A stretch of 64,000 nt of DNA from Streptomyces sp. DH41 (GCF_029813785.1 NZ_JARVKY010000027.1:48442-112441); one strand, 5' to 3'. Counted from the stretch's first letter, positions 30,871 through 41,970 are shown. A program made the numbers and translations. Notes: generated from the sequence alone by a model not told the origin.

Positions 30871-32163
30871 CTACGGCACGCCCAGCTCGAACAGGACGTA
30901 GTGCGCGTACCAGCCGGAGGCGAGGGCGGTCGTGGTGAAGAAGACGACCAGGCTGGGGAGCTTCAGGCGGCTCATGGCCGCGGCCGGGGCGAGGAGCAGG
31001 GGGAAGGCGGGCAGCAGGTAGCGCATGGTATTGCCGAACATCTGCTGGGTGCCGAGGACGGTGATGACCGTCGCCAGGGTGTACGCGACGAGCACCAGCG
31101 GGGGCTTCCTGCGCAGCATCAGGGCGATCAGGAAGGGCAGCGCCAGGACCAGCAGGACGGAGAGCAGGTCCGGGGTGTAGAAGGCGAAGGGGTAGTCGCC
31201 GCGGCCCACCGCGAGGTTGAGCAGCACGTCCAGGGTGTGGGCGCCGTAGTCGAAGAAGTGCGCCCAGCCCTCGCGCTGGAGCGTGAAGTACGCGGTGGGT
31301 TCGCCGATGCTGTAGCCGACCCAGGCGATGTAGACGAGCAGGCCCAGCGGGGCGACGATCATGGCGTACACCGGGCCGCGTACGCCGTGTTCGCGCCGGG
31401 TCGCGGGGCGGGCGAGGGTCACCAGCGCGGCGAGTCCCACGGCGCCTACGAGGACGGCTGACGTGGGGCGGTTCAGGCCCGCGGTGAAGGCGAGCAGGCC
31501 GGCCGCCACCCACCGCTTGGTCATCACGGCGTAGCAGGCCCAGGCGGCGATGGCGACGAACAGGGACTCGGAGTACACCGCCCACTCGACGCCCGCGCCG
31601 GGGGCCACGGCCCACAGCCCCGCGGCGATGGTGCCCGCGCGGGCACCCGCGATCAGGGAGATCACGGCGTAGATGCCGGCCGCGGCGACGAACGAGAAGA
31701 CGACGGAGACCAGGATCCCGGAGCCGTACAGGCCGAGGCCCGTGGTCTCCGAGACCACGCGGATCAGGGCCGGGTAGAGCGGGAAGAAGGCGACCGAGTT
31801 CTGCTGGACCGTGAACAGGCCCTCCGAGTCGAGCCGCACCAGGGAGGGGCTGTAGCCGTGCTCGGCGACCTGGAGGTACCACCAGCCGTCCCAGGTGGCC
31901 AGTACGTCCCACCAGTGGGCGCCGCCGCCGAAGCGCGGGTTCTTCTCCTTGTAGTCCCCGGCGTACTCCAGCAGGGAGGCGAAGACCGCGAGGCCGACGA
32001 GCTTCGTGACGCCGTACAGGACGAGCGGGGCGAGGTAGGGCCGCGCGGCGGGCGGCAGGGCCGGGGGCCAGGTCCTCCAGGAGCGCTTTCGTGGCTCGTC
32101 GGGCAGCCGTTCCGGTGCGCCCGCCGACCCGTCGGTCATCGTGTCGTCGGCAGCCGTGTCCAT
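30871..32163 (-). CDS. PIG-V-like membrane mannosyltransferase family protein
   Basis: A 430-residue multi-pass membrane protein. After a hydrophilic N-terminus (about 50 residues) come many hydrophobic segments and an early luminal loop with WDVLATWDGWWYLQVAEHGY, which has the Trp/Asp pattern of PIG-V/GPI-mannosyltransferase-like GT-C enzymes. Those use polyprenyl-phosphate mannose. The start read from 32163 has GGGGG nine bases upstream. The divergent neighbour is a polyprenyl-phosphate sugar synthase-like GT2 enzyme, which could provide its donor. That pairing is inference. Confidence 0.75.
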   Translation of the reverse strand: MDTAADDTMTDGSAGAPERLPDEPRKRSWRTWPPALPPAARPYLAPLVLYGVTKLVGLAVFASLLEYAGDYKEKNPRFGGGAHWWDVLATWDGWWYLQVAEHGYSPSLVRLDSEGLFTVQQNSVAFFPLYPALIRVVSETTGLGLYGSGILVSVVFSFVAAAGIYAVISLIAGARAGTIAAGLWAVAPGAGVEWAVYSESLFVAIAAWACYAVMTKRWVAAGLLAFTAGLNRPTSAVLVGAVGLAALVTLARPATRREHGVRGPVYAMIVAPLGLLVYIAWVGYSIGEPTAYFTLQREGWAHFFDYGAHTLDVLLNLAVGRGDYPFAFYTPDLLSVLLVLALPFLIALMLRRKPPLVLVAYTLATVITVLGTQQMFGNTMRYLLPAFPLLLAPAAAMSRLKLPSLVVFFTTTALASGWYAHYVLFELGVP

Positions 32164-32264
32164 GGCTGTCATCCCCCTCAGTCCACCCTCAACCGTCAGT
32201 TGCTGCCATAAGATCGCACAAGAGTCGCACATCTGTGCTCGGTGTTCGGGGGAGGGGAGGCGCG

Positions 32265-33347
32265 GTGCCCGAGGGACGGAACGAGGGACCGGACGAGGAA
32301 CGGCACGAACCGGTCGTGCTGTCGGTCGTCATCCCGATGTACAACGAAGAAGAGGCCCTTCCCGCGCTGGTCAGCAGAGTGCGTCCGGTCCTGGCGGAGC
32401 TGGGCGTCGCCCACGAGGTCGTCGCCGTGGACGACGGCAGCGGCGACCGCACGGCGGAGCTGCTCGCCGCCTTCCGGCTGGGCTGGCCGGAACTGCGCGT
32501 GGTCGCGCTGCGGCGCAACTCCGGCCACCAGGCCGCCCTCACCGCGGGCCTGGACCGGGCGTGCGGCGCGTACGTGGTGAGCCTGGACGCCGACCTCCAG
32601 GATCCGCCGGAGAAGATCCCCGACATGCTGGCGCTGGCCCGCGCCGAGGGCCTCGACATCGTCTACGGCGTCCGGGCCGACCGCAGCAGCGACACCGGGT
32701 TCAAGCGGTGGACGGCGGGCGTCTACTACCGGCTGATGCGGCGCCTGGCGGGTCCGTCGGTCCCCGCGCAGGCGGGCGACTTCCGGCTGCTCAGCCGGGC
32801 CGCCGTGGACGCGCTGAAGGCGCTGCCGGACCAGCAGCGGGTGTACCGCCTGCTGGTGCCGTGGCTGGGCTTCCCGAGCGGGCAGGTGACGTACGAGCGC
32901 GCTCCGCGCACCGCGGGCCGCACCAAGTACCCGCTGGGCCGGATGATCCGGCTCGCGGTCGACAGTGTCACCGGTTTCTCCGCGGCCCCGCTGCGGCTGG
33001 CCACCTGGCTGGGCGCCGGTGCCTTCGTCGTCTGCCTGGGGCTGCTGGTCTACACCCTGGCCGCCTTCGCCCTGGGGCGCACGGTGCCCGGCTGGACGTC
33101 GCTCTTCACCGGCATCGTCTTCATCGGCGCCGTGCAGCTGATCTGCGTGGGCCTGCTCGGCGAGTACGTCGGCCGGATATACACGGCGGTGCAGAACCGG
33201 CCCACGTACTTCGTCCGCCACGACACGGCGGCGCCGACGCCGACGCAGGGCTCCGCGGGAGGCGGCGGCGCGGCGCAGGGCTCCGCGTCCGCGCGTGCCG
33301 CCGGGGGCGCGGCGGACGTCCCGCGGGTTCCGGTCCCGCGGGCCTGA
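32265..33347 (+). CDS. GT2 family glycosyltransferase, DPM1/GtrB-like
   Basis: A 360-residue enzyme. The GT-A catalytic domain has SVVIPMYNEEEALP, the nucleotide-sugar DDGSGDRT motif and the SLDADLQDPPEKIP motif (the DXD-like DADLQDPPE is typical of dolichol/polyprenyl-phosphate sugar synthases). Two C-terminal membrane helices (about residues 247-272 and 283-306) match GtrB. The Ala/Gly-rich tail is not conserved. The GTG at 32265 has GGAGGGGAGG upstream. Confidence 0.85.
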   Translation: MPEGRNEGPDEERHEPVVLSVVIPMYNEEEALPALVSRVRPVLAELGVAHEVVAVDDGSGDRTAELLAAFRLGWPELRVVALRRNSGHQAALTAGLDRACGAYVVSLDADLQDPPEKIPDMLALARAEGLDIVYGVRADRSSDTGFKRWTAGVYYRLMRRLAGPSVPAQAGDFRLLSRAAVDALKALPDQQRVYRLLVPWLGFPSGQVTYERAPRTAGRTKYPLGRMIRLAVDSVTGFSAAPLRLATWLGAGAFVVCLGLLVYTLAAFALGRTVPGWTSLFTGIVFIGAVQLICVGLLGEYVGRIYTAVQNRPTYFVRHDTAAPTPTQGSAGGGGAAQGSASARAAGGAADVPRVPVPRA

Positions 33348-33462
33348 GGCGCGCTCGGCCACGTGCCCGGGAGCCGGCGCCGGAAGCCGGCCTCGGGCGC
33401 CCGGAATGGACCGGGAGGAACCCGGGCGAGGCGGGTGGCGCTGCCGGTCCCGCGCATTTGTT

Positions 33463-33491
33463 TTGACCGCAGCGAATGCGATAGGTACGCT
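33463..33491 (+). promoter_or_regulatory. Probable str operon promoter
   Basis: TTGACC, 17 bases, TACGCT, a close match to consensus, about 190 bp before rpsL. No gene lies in 33348-33683. Confidence 0.7.
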
Positions 33492-33683
33492 CAGACCTTG
33501 TGCCTGGGGTGTGCCCTGGCCCTCGTGCGTGCCTTCAACCGCAGTGAGGGTCGTCACCGGCCACCGCAATCCGCGCCCCCTTCGTCTTCCGGCGGGGATC
33601 CGCGGCTTCGACACACCCGACCGCGTGGGTCGGTGACGTTCCAGGTTAGCTTCACCATTCGGCACACAGAAACCGGAGAAGTA

Positions 33684-34055
33684 GTGCCTACGATCCAGCA
33701 GCTGGTCCGGAAGGGCCGGCAGGACAAGGTCGAGAAGAACAAGACGCCCGCACTCGAGGGTTCGCCCCAGCGTCGTGGCGTCTGCACGCGTGTGTTCACG
33801 ACCACCCCGAAGAAGCCGAACTCGGCCCTGCGTAAGGTCGCGCGTGTGCGTCTGACCAGCGGGATCGAGGTCACTGCTTACATTCCGGGTGAGGGGCACA
33901 ACCTGCAGGAGCACTCCATCGTGCTCGTGCGCGGCGGCCGTGTGAAGGACCTGCCGGGTGTTCGTTACAAGATCATCCGCGGTTCGCTTGACACCCAGGG
34001 TGTGAAGAACCGCAAGCAGGCCCGCAGCCGCTACGGCGCCAAGAAGGAGAAGTAA
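33684..34055 (+). CDS. rpsL: 30S ribosomal protein S12
   Basis: A 123-residue decoding-centre protein. The residues that confer streptomycin resistance when mutated are unchanged: Lys in TPKKPNSALRK and Lys in GGRVKDLPGVRY. The GTG at 33684 follows GGAG. It is two bases upstream of rpsG, in the str operon. Confidence 0.98.
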   Translation: MPTIQQLVRKGRQDKVEKNKTPALEGSPQRRGVCTRVFTTTPKKPNSALRKVARVRLTSGIEVTAYIPGEGHNLQEHSIVLVRGGRVKDLPGVRYKIIRGSLDTQGVKNRKQARSRYGAKKEK

Positions 34056-34057
34056 GA

Positions 34058-34528
34058 ATGCCTCGTAAGGGCCCCGCCCCGAAGCGCCCGGTCATCATCG
34101 ACCCGGTCTACGGTTCTCCTCTGGTGACCTCCCTGATCAACAAGGTGCTGCTGAACGGCAAGCGCTCCACCGCCGAGCGCATCGTCTACGGCGCCATGGA
34201 GGGCCTGCGCGAGAAGACCGGTAACGACCCGGTCATCACGCTGAAGCGCGCTCTCGAGAACATCAAGCCGACCCTCGAGGTCAAGTCCCGCCGTGTCGGT
34301 GGTGCGACGTACCAGGTGCCGATCGAGGTCAAGCCCGGTCGCGCCAACACCCTCGCGCTGCGCTGGCTCGTCGGCTACTCCCGCGCCCGTCGCGAGAAGA
34401 CCATGACCGAGCGTCTGCTCAACGAGCTCCTCGACGCCTCCAACGGCCTCGGTGCCGCTGTGAAGAAGCGCGAGGACACGCACAAGATGGCCGAGTCCAA
34501 CAAGGCCTTCGCGCACTACCGCTGGTAG
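34058..34528 (+). CDS. rpsG: 30S ribosomal protein S7
   Basis: A 156-residue primary 16S rRNA-binding protein and likely translational repressor of its operon. It starts MPRKGPAPKRPVIIDPVY and has KVLLNGKRSTAERIVYGAM. The spacing after rpsL is two bases, consistent with translational coupling. Confidence 0.98.
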   Translation: MPRKGPAPKRPVIIDPVYGSPLVTSLINKVLLNGKRSTAERIVYGAMEGLREKTGNDPVITLKRALENIKPTLEVKSRRVGGATYQVPIEVKPGRANTLALRWLVGYSRARREKTMTERLLNELLDASNGLGAAVKKREDTHKMAESNKAFAHYRW

Positions 34529-34567
34529 TCGCTACCCACATCGAGACCGAGAGAAGACTGAAGCCTT

Positions 34568-36694
34568 ATGGCTACCACTTCACTTGACCTGGCCAAGGTC
34601 CGCAACATCGGGATCATGGCCCACATCGACGCGGGCAAGACGACCACCACCGAGCGGATCCTGTTCTACACGGGCGTGTCGTACAAGATCGGTGAGGTCC
34701 ACGACGGCGCCGCCACGATGGACTGGATGGAGCAGGAGCAGGAGCGTGGCATCACGATCACGTCCGCTGCGACGACCTGCCACTGGCCGCTCGAGGACGA
34801 CGACTACACGATCAACATCATCGACACCCCGGGGCACGTCGACTTCACCGTAGAGGTGGAGCGCTCCCTGCGTGTGCTCGACGGTGCCGTGACCGTGTTC
34901 GACGGTGTCGCCGGTGTAGAGCCGCAGTCCGAGACGGTGTGGCGTCAGGCCGACCGTTACGGCGTGCCGCGCATCTGCTTCGTCAACAAGCTGGACCGTA
35001 CCGGCGCCGAGTTCCACCGCTGCGTGGAGATGATCTCGAACCGCCTGGGCGCCCAGCCGCTCGTCATGCAGCTCCCGATCGGCGCCGAGGCCGACTTCCA
35101 GGGCGTCGTGGACCTGGTCCGCATGAAGGCGCTCGTGTGGTCCGCCGATGCCGCCAAGGGCGAGATGTACGAGACCGTCGACATCCCGGCCACGCACACC
35201 GAGGCCGCCGAGGAGTGGCGCGGGAAGCTGGTCGAGGGCGTCGCGGAGAACGACGACGAGATCATGGAGCTGTTCCTGGAGGGCAAGGAGCCCACCGTGG
35301 AGCAGCTGTACGCCGCGATCCGCCGCGTCACCATCGCCTCCGGCAAGTCCGACGGCACCACGGTCACCCCGGTGTTCTGCGGCACCGCGTTCAAGAACAA
35401 GGGCGTCCAGCCCCTGCTCGACGCGGTCGTGCGCTACCTGCCGACCCCGCTCGACGTCGAGGCCATCGAGGGCCACGACGTCAAGGACCCCGAGGTCGTC
35501 GTCAAGCGCAAGCCGTCGGAGGACGAGCCGCTCGCCGCGCTCGCGTTCAAGATCATGAGCGACCCGCACCTCGGTAAGCTCACCTTCGTCCGGGTCTACT
35601 CGGGCCGCCTGGTGTCCGGCACCGCCGTGCTGAACTCCGTCAAGGGCAAGAAGGAGCGCATCGGCAAGATCTACCGCATGCACGCCAACAAGCGTGAGGA
35701 GATCGAGTCGGTGGGCGCCGGCGACATCGTCGCCGTCATGGGCCTGAAGCAGACCACCACCGGTGAGACGCTGTCCGACGACAAGAGCCCGGTCATCCTG
35801 GAGTCCATGGACTTCCCGGCGCCGGTCATCGAGGTCGCCATCGAGCCCAAGTCGAAGGGCGACCAGGAGAAGCTCGGCGTCGCGATCCAGCGCCTGGCCG
35901 AGGAGGACCCGTCCTTCCAGGTCCACTCCGACGAGGAGACCGGCCAGACCATCATCGGTGGTATGGGCGAGCTGCACCTCGAGGTGCTGGTCGACCGTAT
36001 GCGCCGTGAGTTCAAGGTCGAGGCCAACGTCGGCAAGCCGCAGGTCGCGTACCGTGAGACGATCCGCAAGGCCGTCGAGCGCGTGGACTACACCCACAAG
36101 AAGCAGACCGGTGGTACCGGTCAGTTCGCCAAGGTGCAGATCGCGATCGAGCCGATCGAGGGTGGCGACACCTCGTACGAGTTCGTGAACAAGGTGACCG
36201 GTGGCCGCATCCCGAAGGAGTACATCCCTTCGGTGGACGCCGGTGCCCAGGAGGCCATGCAGTTCGGCATCCTGGCCGGCTACGAGATGACGGGCGTCCG
36301 CGTCACGCTCATCGACGGTGGCTACCACGAGGTGGACTCCTCCGAGCTGGCGTTCAAGATCGCCGGTTCGCAGGCCTTCAAGGAGGCCGCGCGCAAGGCT
36401 TCGCCCGTCCTCATGGAGCCGATGATGTCCGTCGAGGTCACCACGCCCGAGGACTACATGGGTGAGGTCATCGGCGACATCAACTCCCGCCGTGGTCAGA
36501 TTCAGGCCATGGAGGAGCGGATGGGTGCCCGCGTCGTGAAGGGGCTCGTGCCCCTGTCGGAGATGTTCGGCTACGTCGGAGACCTCCGCAGCAAGACGTC
36601 GGGTCGCGCGAGCTACTCGATGCAGTTCGACTCCTACGCCGAGGTTCCCCGGAACGTCGCCGAGGAGATCATCGCGAAGGCCAAGGGCGAGTAA
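34568..36694 (+). CDS. fusA: Elongation factor G
   Basis: A 708-residue translocase GTPase. G1 is GIMAHIDAGKTTTTERILFYTG (positions about 14-35), G2 includes RGITITSAA, G3 is DTPGHVDF and G4 is NKLDRTG. Domains II-V follow to the C-terminus. The ATG at 34568 follows GAGAGAAG. A single fusA is expected in this locus. Confidence 0.98.
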   Translation: MATTSLDLAKVRNIGIMAHIDAGKTTTTERILFYTGVSYKIGEVHDGAATMDWMEQEQERGITITSAATTCHWPLEDDDYTINIIDTPGHVDFTVEVERSLRVLDGAVTVFDGVAGVEPQSETVWRQADRYGVPRICFVNKLDRTGAEFHRCVEMISNRLGAQPLVMQLPIGAEADFQGVVDLVRMKALVWSADAAKGEMYETVDIPATHTEAAEEWRGKLVEGVAENDDEIMELFLEGKEPTVEQLYAAIRRVTIASGKSDGTTVTPVFCGTAFKNKGVQPLLDAVVRYLPTPLDVEAIEGHDVKDPEVVVKRKPSEDEPLAALAFKIMSDPHLGKLTFVRVYSGRLVSGTAVLNSVKGKKERIGKIYRMHANKREEIESVGAGDIVAVMGLKQTTTGETLSDDKSPVILESMDFPAPVIEVAIEPKSKGDQEKLGVAIQRLAEEDPSFQVHSDEETGQTIIGGMGELHLEVLVDRMRREFKVEANVGKPQVAYRETIRKAVERVDYTHKKQTGGTGQFAKVQIAIEPIEGGDTSYEFVNKVTGGRIPKEYIPSVDAGAQEAMQFGILAGYEMTGVRVTLIDGGYHEVDSSELAFKIAGSQAFKEAARKASPVLMEPMMSVEVTTPEDYMGEVIGDINSRRGQIQAMEERMGARVVKGLVPLSEMFGYVGDLRSKTSGRASYSMQFDSYAEVPRNVAEEIIAKAKGE

Positions 36695-36863
36695 CGGACT
36701 CCGTTCAACGGACCGCGTTCTCACGCTTTAGGCTTGACCCCGGAGCCTGCATGGGGCATTCCGCCGTGAACCGGTGGAATGCCCCCGGCACCCGGGCTTT
36801 CCAGCAAAGATCACCTGGCGCCGATGAGTAAGGCGTACAGAACCACTCCACAGGAGGACCCCA

Positions 36864-38057
<1,194 letters not shown>

Positions 38058-38099
38058 GCTTGCTGATCTGACCTGGTAGCTCCTTCCGCGAGCGCCTGA

Positions 38100-38133
38100 G
38101 AGGGCCCGCACGACTTCGGTCGTGCGGGCCCTC
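38100..38133 (+). terminator. tuf terminator
   Basis: A perfect 15-bp stem (38100-38114 with 38119-38133) with a TTCG tetraloop. Confidence 0.92.
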
Positions 38134-38151
38134 TGTCGTGTGCCGTCCGGC

Positions 38152-38550
38152 TCACCGCGGTGGTGCGCGGTAGTAGCGGGTGCAACCGCGCACCATCGCG
38201 TGCGGGGAGAGCGTGAGGACGTCCACGAAGTGCACCGGCTCCGGCCGGCCCGCGGGGGCGAGCCGGCCCACCGCGACGACGCGTGCCCCCCGCACCACGA
38301 GTCGCTCGATGTGGTGCGGGAGGCCGTCGCCGAGGAGTTCACGGCGTACCCGGTCCACGGCCGTCCGCCCGTGCACGGCCGCCTTGCCGGGGGAATCGAA
38401 CCTCACCTGCTCGTCCAGCAGGGACGCGCAGGCATCGAGGTCGCCCCGGTCGAGGAAGTGGTACATCAGCCGTACGTGTTCGGCCCCGACCGCCATGACC
38501 AGGCTGCTCGGCCGGAGCGGTTCGGGCGGTACGGGAATGCGGTCGTCCAT
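38152..38550 (-). CDS. SnoaL-like/NTF2-fold protein
   Basis: A 132-residue protein with the NTF2-like pattern: an N-terminal helix (YHFLDRGDLDACASLLDEQVRFDSPG), a mid-section with GRTAVDRV, and a beta-rich C-terminal half ending YYR. Members are cyclases, isomerases or carry no known activity. No catalytic residues can be assigned. It is convergent with tuf and 39 bp from the ALF-repeat gene, which is also on the minus strand. Confidence 0.75.
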   Translation of the reverse strand: MDDRIPVPPEPLRPSSLVMAVGAEHVRLMYHFLDRGDLDACASLLDEQVRFDSPGKAAVHGRTAVDRVRRELLGDGLPHHIERLVVRGARVVAVGRLAPAGRPEPVHFVDVLTLSPHAMVRGCTRYYRAPPR

Positions 38551-38589
38551 GGAGCTTCCTGCGTCCGCGACTGCCGGGTGACGCCGTTC

Positions 38590-41500
38590 CTAGAAGCCGA
38601 AGAAGTCCGTCACCTCGTCCTCGAAGAAGCCGAACGTCGTGGACGCCACTTCTCCCACCGCGCTGGCTCCCGCCTTCAGGACGCCCTCTCCGGTGGCCGC
38701 GAGGCCTCCGAAGGCATTGAGGAACCTGACCCCTCCGAAGACGTTGACCGCGGTCATGCCGGCGTCCATCCAGAATTCCTTGCTGGTGATGCCTTCGGCA
38801 TACGCGGTCATGCCCAGTGCGACCACGTCGAGCGTGAGGCTGGCGACCTGCAGCCCCATGGCGGTGGCACCGAGGAAGGCCGCCACGGGCTGGCCGCCCG
38901 GGATGAGCGCCGCGCCGGCCGCCGCCAGGCCCAGGCCGCCTGCGGCCAGGCCCAGGTACTGCGAGTAGCGCTGGAGTTCGTCGGCGTGGCCGGCCCAGTC
39001 CTCCTTGCTGCTTCCCGGAACGTCGGCCCGGTCGTTGTCCGGGGTGTTCGTCGGGTCGGTTCCCGCCCCCTCGCGGCGGCGGGCCTCCTCGGCCGCCGCA
39101 CGGGCGGCGGCGGCCTGTTCCTTGCGGCGCAGACTGCTCTCGATCTGCCTGGCCTCGGTGGCCGCGGCGGCCGCCGCGGCGGCGTCCTGCTCGGCCTGCA
39201 GCTTGGCGGCGCGGGCGACGGTCGCGGACCGCTGGGCGCTCTGTGCCGACGCGGCGGCCTGCCGGGCGGAGGCGACGGCCGAGTTGGCCGAGTGGTTCGC
39301 GCTGCGGGCGGCGCGCCGGGCGGTGGCCGCGGCCTCCAGCGCCTTCCGGGCGGAGGCGGCGGCCTGTGCCGCGGACCGGTCCGCGGCGTCCGCGTCGTCC
39401 TTGGCCTGCTGGGCGTGGTTGGCCGCCTCCGTGGCGGAGGTGCGGGCCCGGTCCGCCCACTGGGCGGCCTCGTCAGCGGCCTCCCGTGCCTCGGCCGCCG
39501 TCTTGCTCGCCAGTGCGGCGTTCTCCTGCGCCTTGGCCGCGACGCTCGCCGCGTGGGCGATGGCCGCGCGGATCGCGGCGACGTGGGTGGCGGCGTCGTG
39601 GTCGACCTGCGCCGCCCGGTACTGCACCTCCTGGACGAAGCTGCGGCGCATGCCGGCCGAGCCGTCCATCGCGACCTGGGCGGCCGCCCGGGTGTACGCG
39701 CCGCCCTTCGCGATGACGGCCAGGGTGGCGACCCGGTCGTCCTCCATCTGGGCCAGGCGGTATCCGTCGTAGAGGAAGTCCCGCAGGGCCTGTGCGGTCC
39801 CGACGTCGAGGGCGGCGGAAGCGGCGGCGGTCACGGAGGGGCCGCTGCCGTTCAGGAGCCGCAGGGCCCGCACCCGGTAGTCCTCCAGGAGTACCTGGTG
39901 GGCGTCCTCGGTGAGGAACCTGCGCACCGCCGCCGGGTCGTCCTGGGCGAGGACGGCCTGGGCCGCCTCGCCGAACGCGGAGGGACCGATCCGCGCCGTG
40001 TAGAGCACCGAGTCGCGGTCGTCCTGGTCCTGTGCCAGCTCCCGGTCGGCGTCGAGCCAGGCCAGGACGTCCGCGTCGCTGCCGGAGAGCGCGAACGCGG
40101 CGGCGTCGCGGGACCAGGTGCCGGTGGCCCCGAGCAGGCCGACCGCCGCCCGGCGCCCGTGGTCCACGGCCGCCGTCTGCCGGCCGGCGGCGAGCGCCGC
40201 CGCCGCCTGGTCGAGGTGACCGGCGCTGTCCTCCCGCATCGCCCCGCCCTGGGTGGCGAGCCGCTCCCAGTCCTGTACGTACGCCGCCTCGGACTCGGCG
40301 ACCAGACGGGCGTCCGCCATGCCGGTCTCCATGTCGCCGGCGATGAAGTCGGCCTCCGCCTCGCGGGCCAGCCGCTCGACCTCCTGGGCGCGCGCGACGG
40401 CCGTGGAGGCCTCGCCCGCGGCCTCCACCGCGGCGTTGGCGTGCGCGGTGGACTTGTTCGCGTAGTCCAGGGCCTCGCCGGCGTGGTCGGCGGCCTCGTC
40501 GGCCGCGGCCGCGGCCTTCTCCGCGTGTTCCGCCGCCCGGTTGGCGGCGTCCCTCGCCTGCTGGGCGGCGGTGGCGGCGGTGGACGCGAGGCGCTCGGCG
40601 CGCCCGGCGGCAGCCGTGGCCCGCGCGGCGGCCGCGTTGGCCTCGGCCGCAGCGGCCCGGGCCCGCTGCGCCTGGTGGCTCGCCACGCCGGACGCGGCGG
40701 CGGCGGTGGCGGCGGCCGACGCGGCGGCCGCGGCGTTCTGCGCGGCGGAGGCCGCGGCGGCACCGGCCAGCTTGGACTGTGCGCAAGCGGCCGCGGCGGC
40801 GTTCGCGGCGACCGCGGACTTGCGGGCACCGGCCGCCGCGTTGCGGGCGCCCTCGGCCGCGGTCCGGGCAGCCTTCGCCTTCGAGGCGTCCTTGGACGCG
40901 GCGATCGCCGCGTTGTAGGCGCCCGCGGCGGCACGGCCCGCGACAGCGGCCGCGGCGGCGGCGGACTGGGCCGCCTCCGCGGCGCGGTGGGACGCCGCCA
41001 CCGCCGTGTTGGAGGCGACGATCGCGGTACGCGCCGCGGCGGCGGCGCCCTGGGCCGCCTTGGCCGCCCGGCCCGCGGCCGCACCGGCCTGCCGGGCATC
41101 GCCCTGGGCTGCCTGGGCCTCCCGGGCGGCCGTCTGGGCGGCGGCCTTGGCGGCGGCCGCGGCGGCCTTCGCCCGCTCGGACGCCTCCACCGCCTCGTCG
41201 GTCTCCCGCTTGGCGCGCCTGCCCGCCGTCTCCACGGCCTGCACCAGCTGGGTGATGGTGAGGGACTCCTGGTCGCGTGCACGGGCGATGTGCTGACCGG
41301 TCTCCAGGAACCAGCGCACGTCCTCGGCGTCGCCGTCGAGCGCCCGGGTCGCGTAGGTCCGCACCTCGGGACCGCCCTGCGCCATGATCTGCAGGGCTTC
41401 CATACGGTCGTCCTCGGCCCGGGCGGTCTCCAGGCCCGTGGTCAGGAAGGTCTCCAGCGCCTCGGCGGTGCCGGCGTCCATCGCCGCCTGCCCCGCCCGC

Positions 41501-41970
41501 TTCGCCGCCGCGCCGCCGTTGTCCATGGCGGTGAGCGTGGCGATCCGCAGGTCCTCGGCCTGGGGCGTCCGGTATCCCGATGTCATGAAGGCCTCGACAT
41601 CGGCGTCGGTGCCGGACAGGGCCGTGTTCGCGGCCGCCCGTACGGAGGCCCCGGCCACGGTCATGAACCGGAGCACCGCCATCCGGTGGTCCTCGGCCTT
41701 CCGGCGGGGCAGCTCCACGTCCAGGAACTGACGTACGTCCGCGTCCGAACCGACCAGCGCCGCCGCCGCGGCCTCACGGATCGCCGTGCCGCCGGTCTGC
41801 CAGGCCTCCACCGCTCTGGCCCGGTCCGTGTCGGGAAGGACGCTTCCCGGCGCGTCGGTGGCGTAGGCGCGCGCGGAGGCGGGGCCCAGTGACTGATAGA
41901 CCACCGCGCCGGCGGTGCCGGCCATCAAGGTCTGCAGGAATCTTCTTCGGTTCCACAGGTTCGTGCTCAT
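38590..41970 (-). CDS. Large Tat-exported alanine-rich protein with ALF repeats
   Basis: A 1126-residue protein. The N-terminus has a Tat motif, NRRRFLQTLMAG, and a hydrophobic segment ending ASARA (about residues 8-35). Four ALF-type repeats (about 44 residues, with A-A-x-A-L-x-G-x-D-A-D-V-x-x-F-L) cover about residues 50-230. A long Ala-rich, probably coiled-coil region follows to about residue 600. A second block of four ALF-type repeats spans about residues 640-830, then another Ala-rich helix with a charged end, and finally a Gly/Ala hydrophobic C-terminus (last 120 residues). No toxin or enzyme motif is seen. Function unknown. Confidence 0.85.
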   Translation of the reverse strand: MSTNLWNRRRFLQTLMAGTAGAVVYQSLGPASARAYATDAPGSVLPDTDRARAVEAWQTGGTAIREAAAAALVGSDADVRQFLDVELPRRKAEDHRMAVLRFMTVAGASVRAAANTALSGTDADVEAFMTSGYRTPQAEDLRIATLTAMDNGGAAAKRAGQAAMDAGTAEALETFLTTGLETARAEDDRMEALQIMAQGGPEVRTYATRALDGDAEDVRWFLETGQHIARARDQESLTITQLVQAVETAGRRAKRETDEAVEASERAKAAAAAAKAAAQTAAREAQAAQGDARQAGAAAGRAAKAAQGAAAAARTAIVASNTAVAASHRAAEAAQSAAAAAAVAGRAAAGAYNAAIAASKDASKAKAARTAAEGARNAAAGARKSAVAANAAAAACAQSKLAGAAAASAAQNAAAAASAAATAAAASGVASHQAQRARAAAAEANAAAARATAAAGRAERLASTAATAAQQARDAANRAAEHAEKAAAAADEAADHAGEALDYANKSTAHANAAVEAAGEASTAVARAQEVERLAREAEADFIAGDMETGMADARLVAESEAAYVQDWERLATQGGAMREDSAGHLDQAAAALAAGRQTAAVDHGRRAAVGLLGATGTWSRDAAAFALSGSDADVLAWLDADRELAQDQDDRDSVLYTARIGPSAFGEAAQAVLAQDDPAAVRRFLTEDAHQVLLEDYRVRALRLLNGSGPSVTAAASAALDVGTAQALRDFLYDGYRLAQMEDDRVATLAVIAKGGAYTRAAAQVAMDGSAGMRRSFVQEVQYRAAQVDHDAATHVAAIRAAIAHAASVAAKAQENAALASKTAAEAREAADEAAQWADRARTSATEAANHAQQAKDDADAADRSAAQAAASARKALEAAATARRAARSANHSANSAVASARQAAASAQSAQRSATVARAAKLQAEQDAAAAAAAATEARQIESSLRRKEQAAAARAAAEEARRREGAGTDPTNTPDNDRADVPGSSKEDWAGHADELQRYSQYLGLAAGGLGLAAAGAALIPGGQPVAAFLGATAMGLQVASLTLDVVALGMTAYAEGITSKEFWMDAGMTAVNVFGGVRFLNAFGGLAATGEGVLKAGASAVGEVASTTFGFFEDEVTDFFGF

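Noticed and set aside
33684..34055. Streptomycin-resistance change in rpsL
   Set aside because: Both usual resistance lysines and their contexts are wild type.
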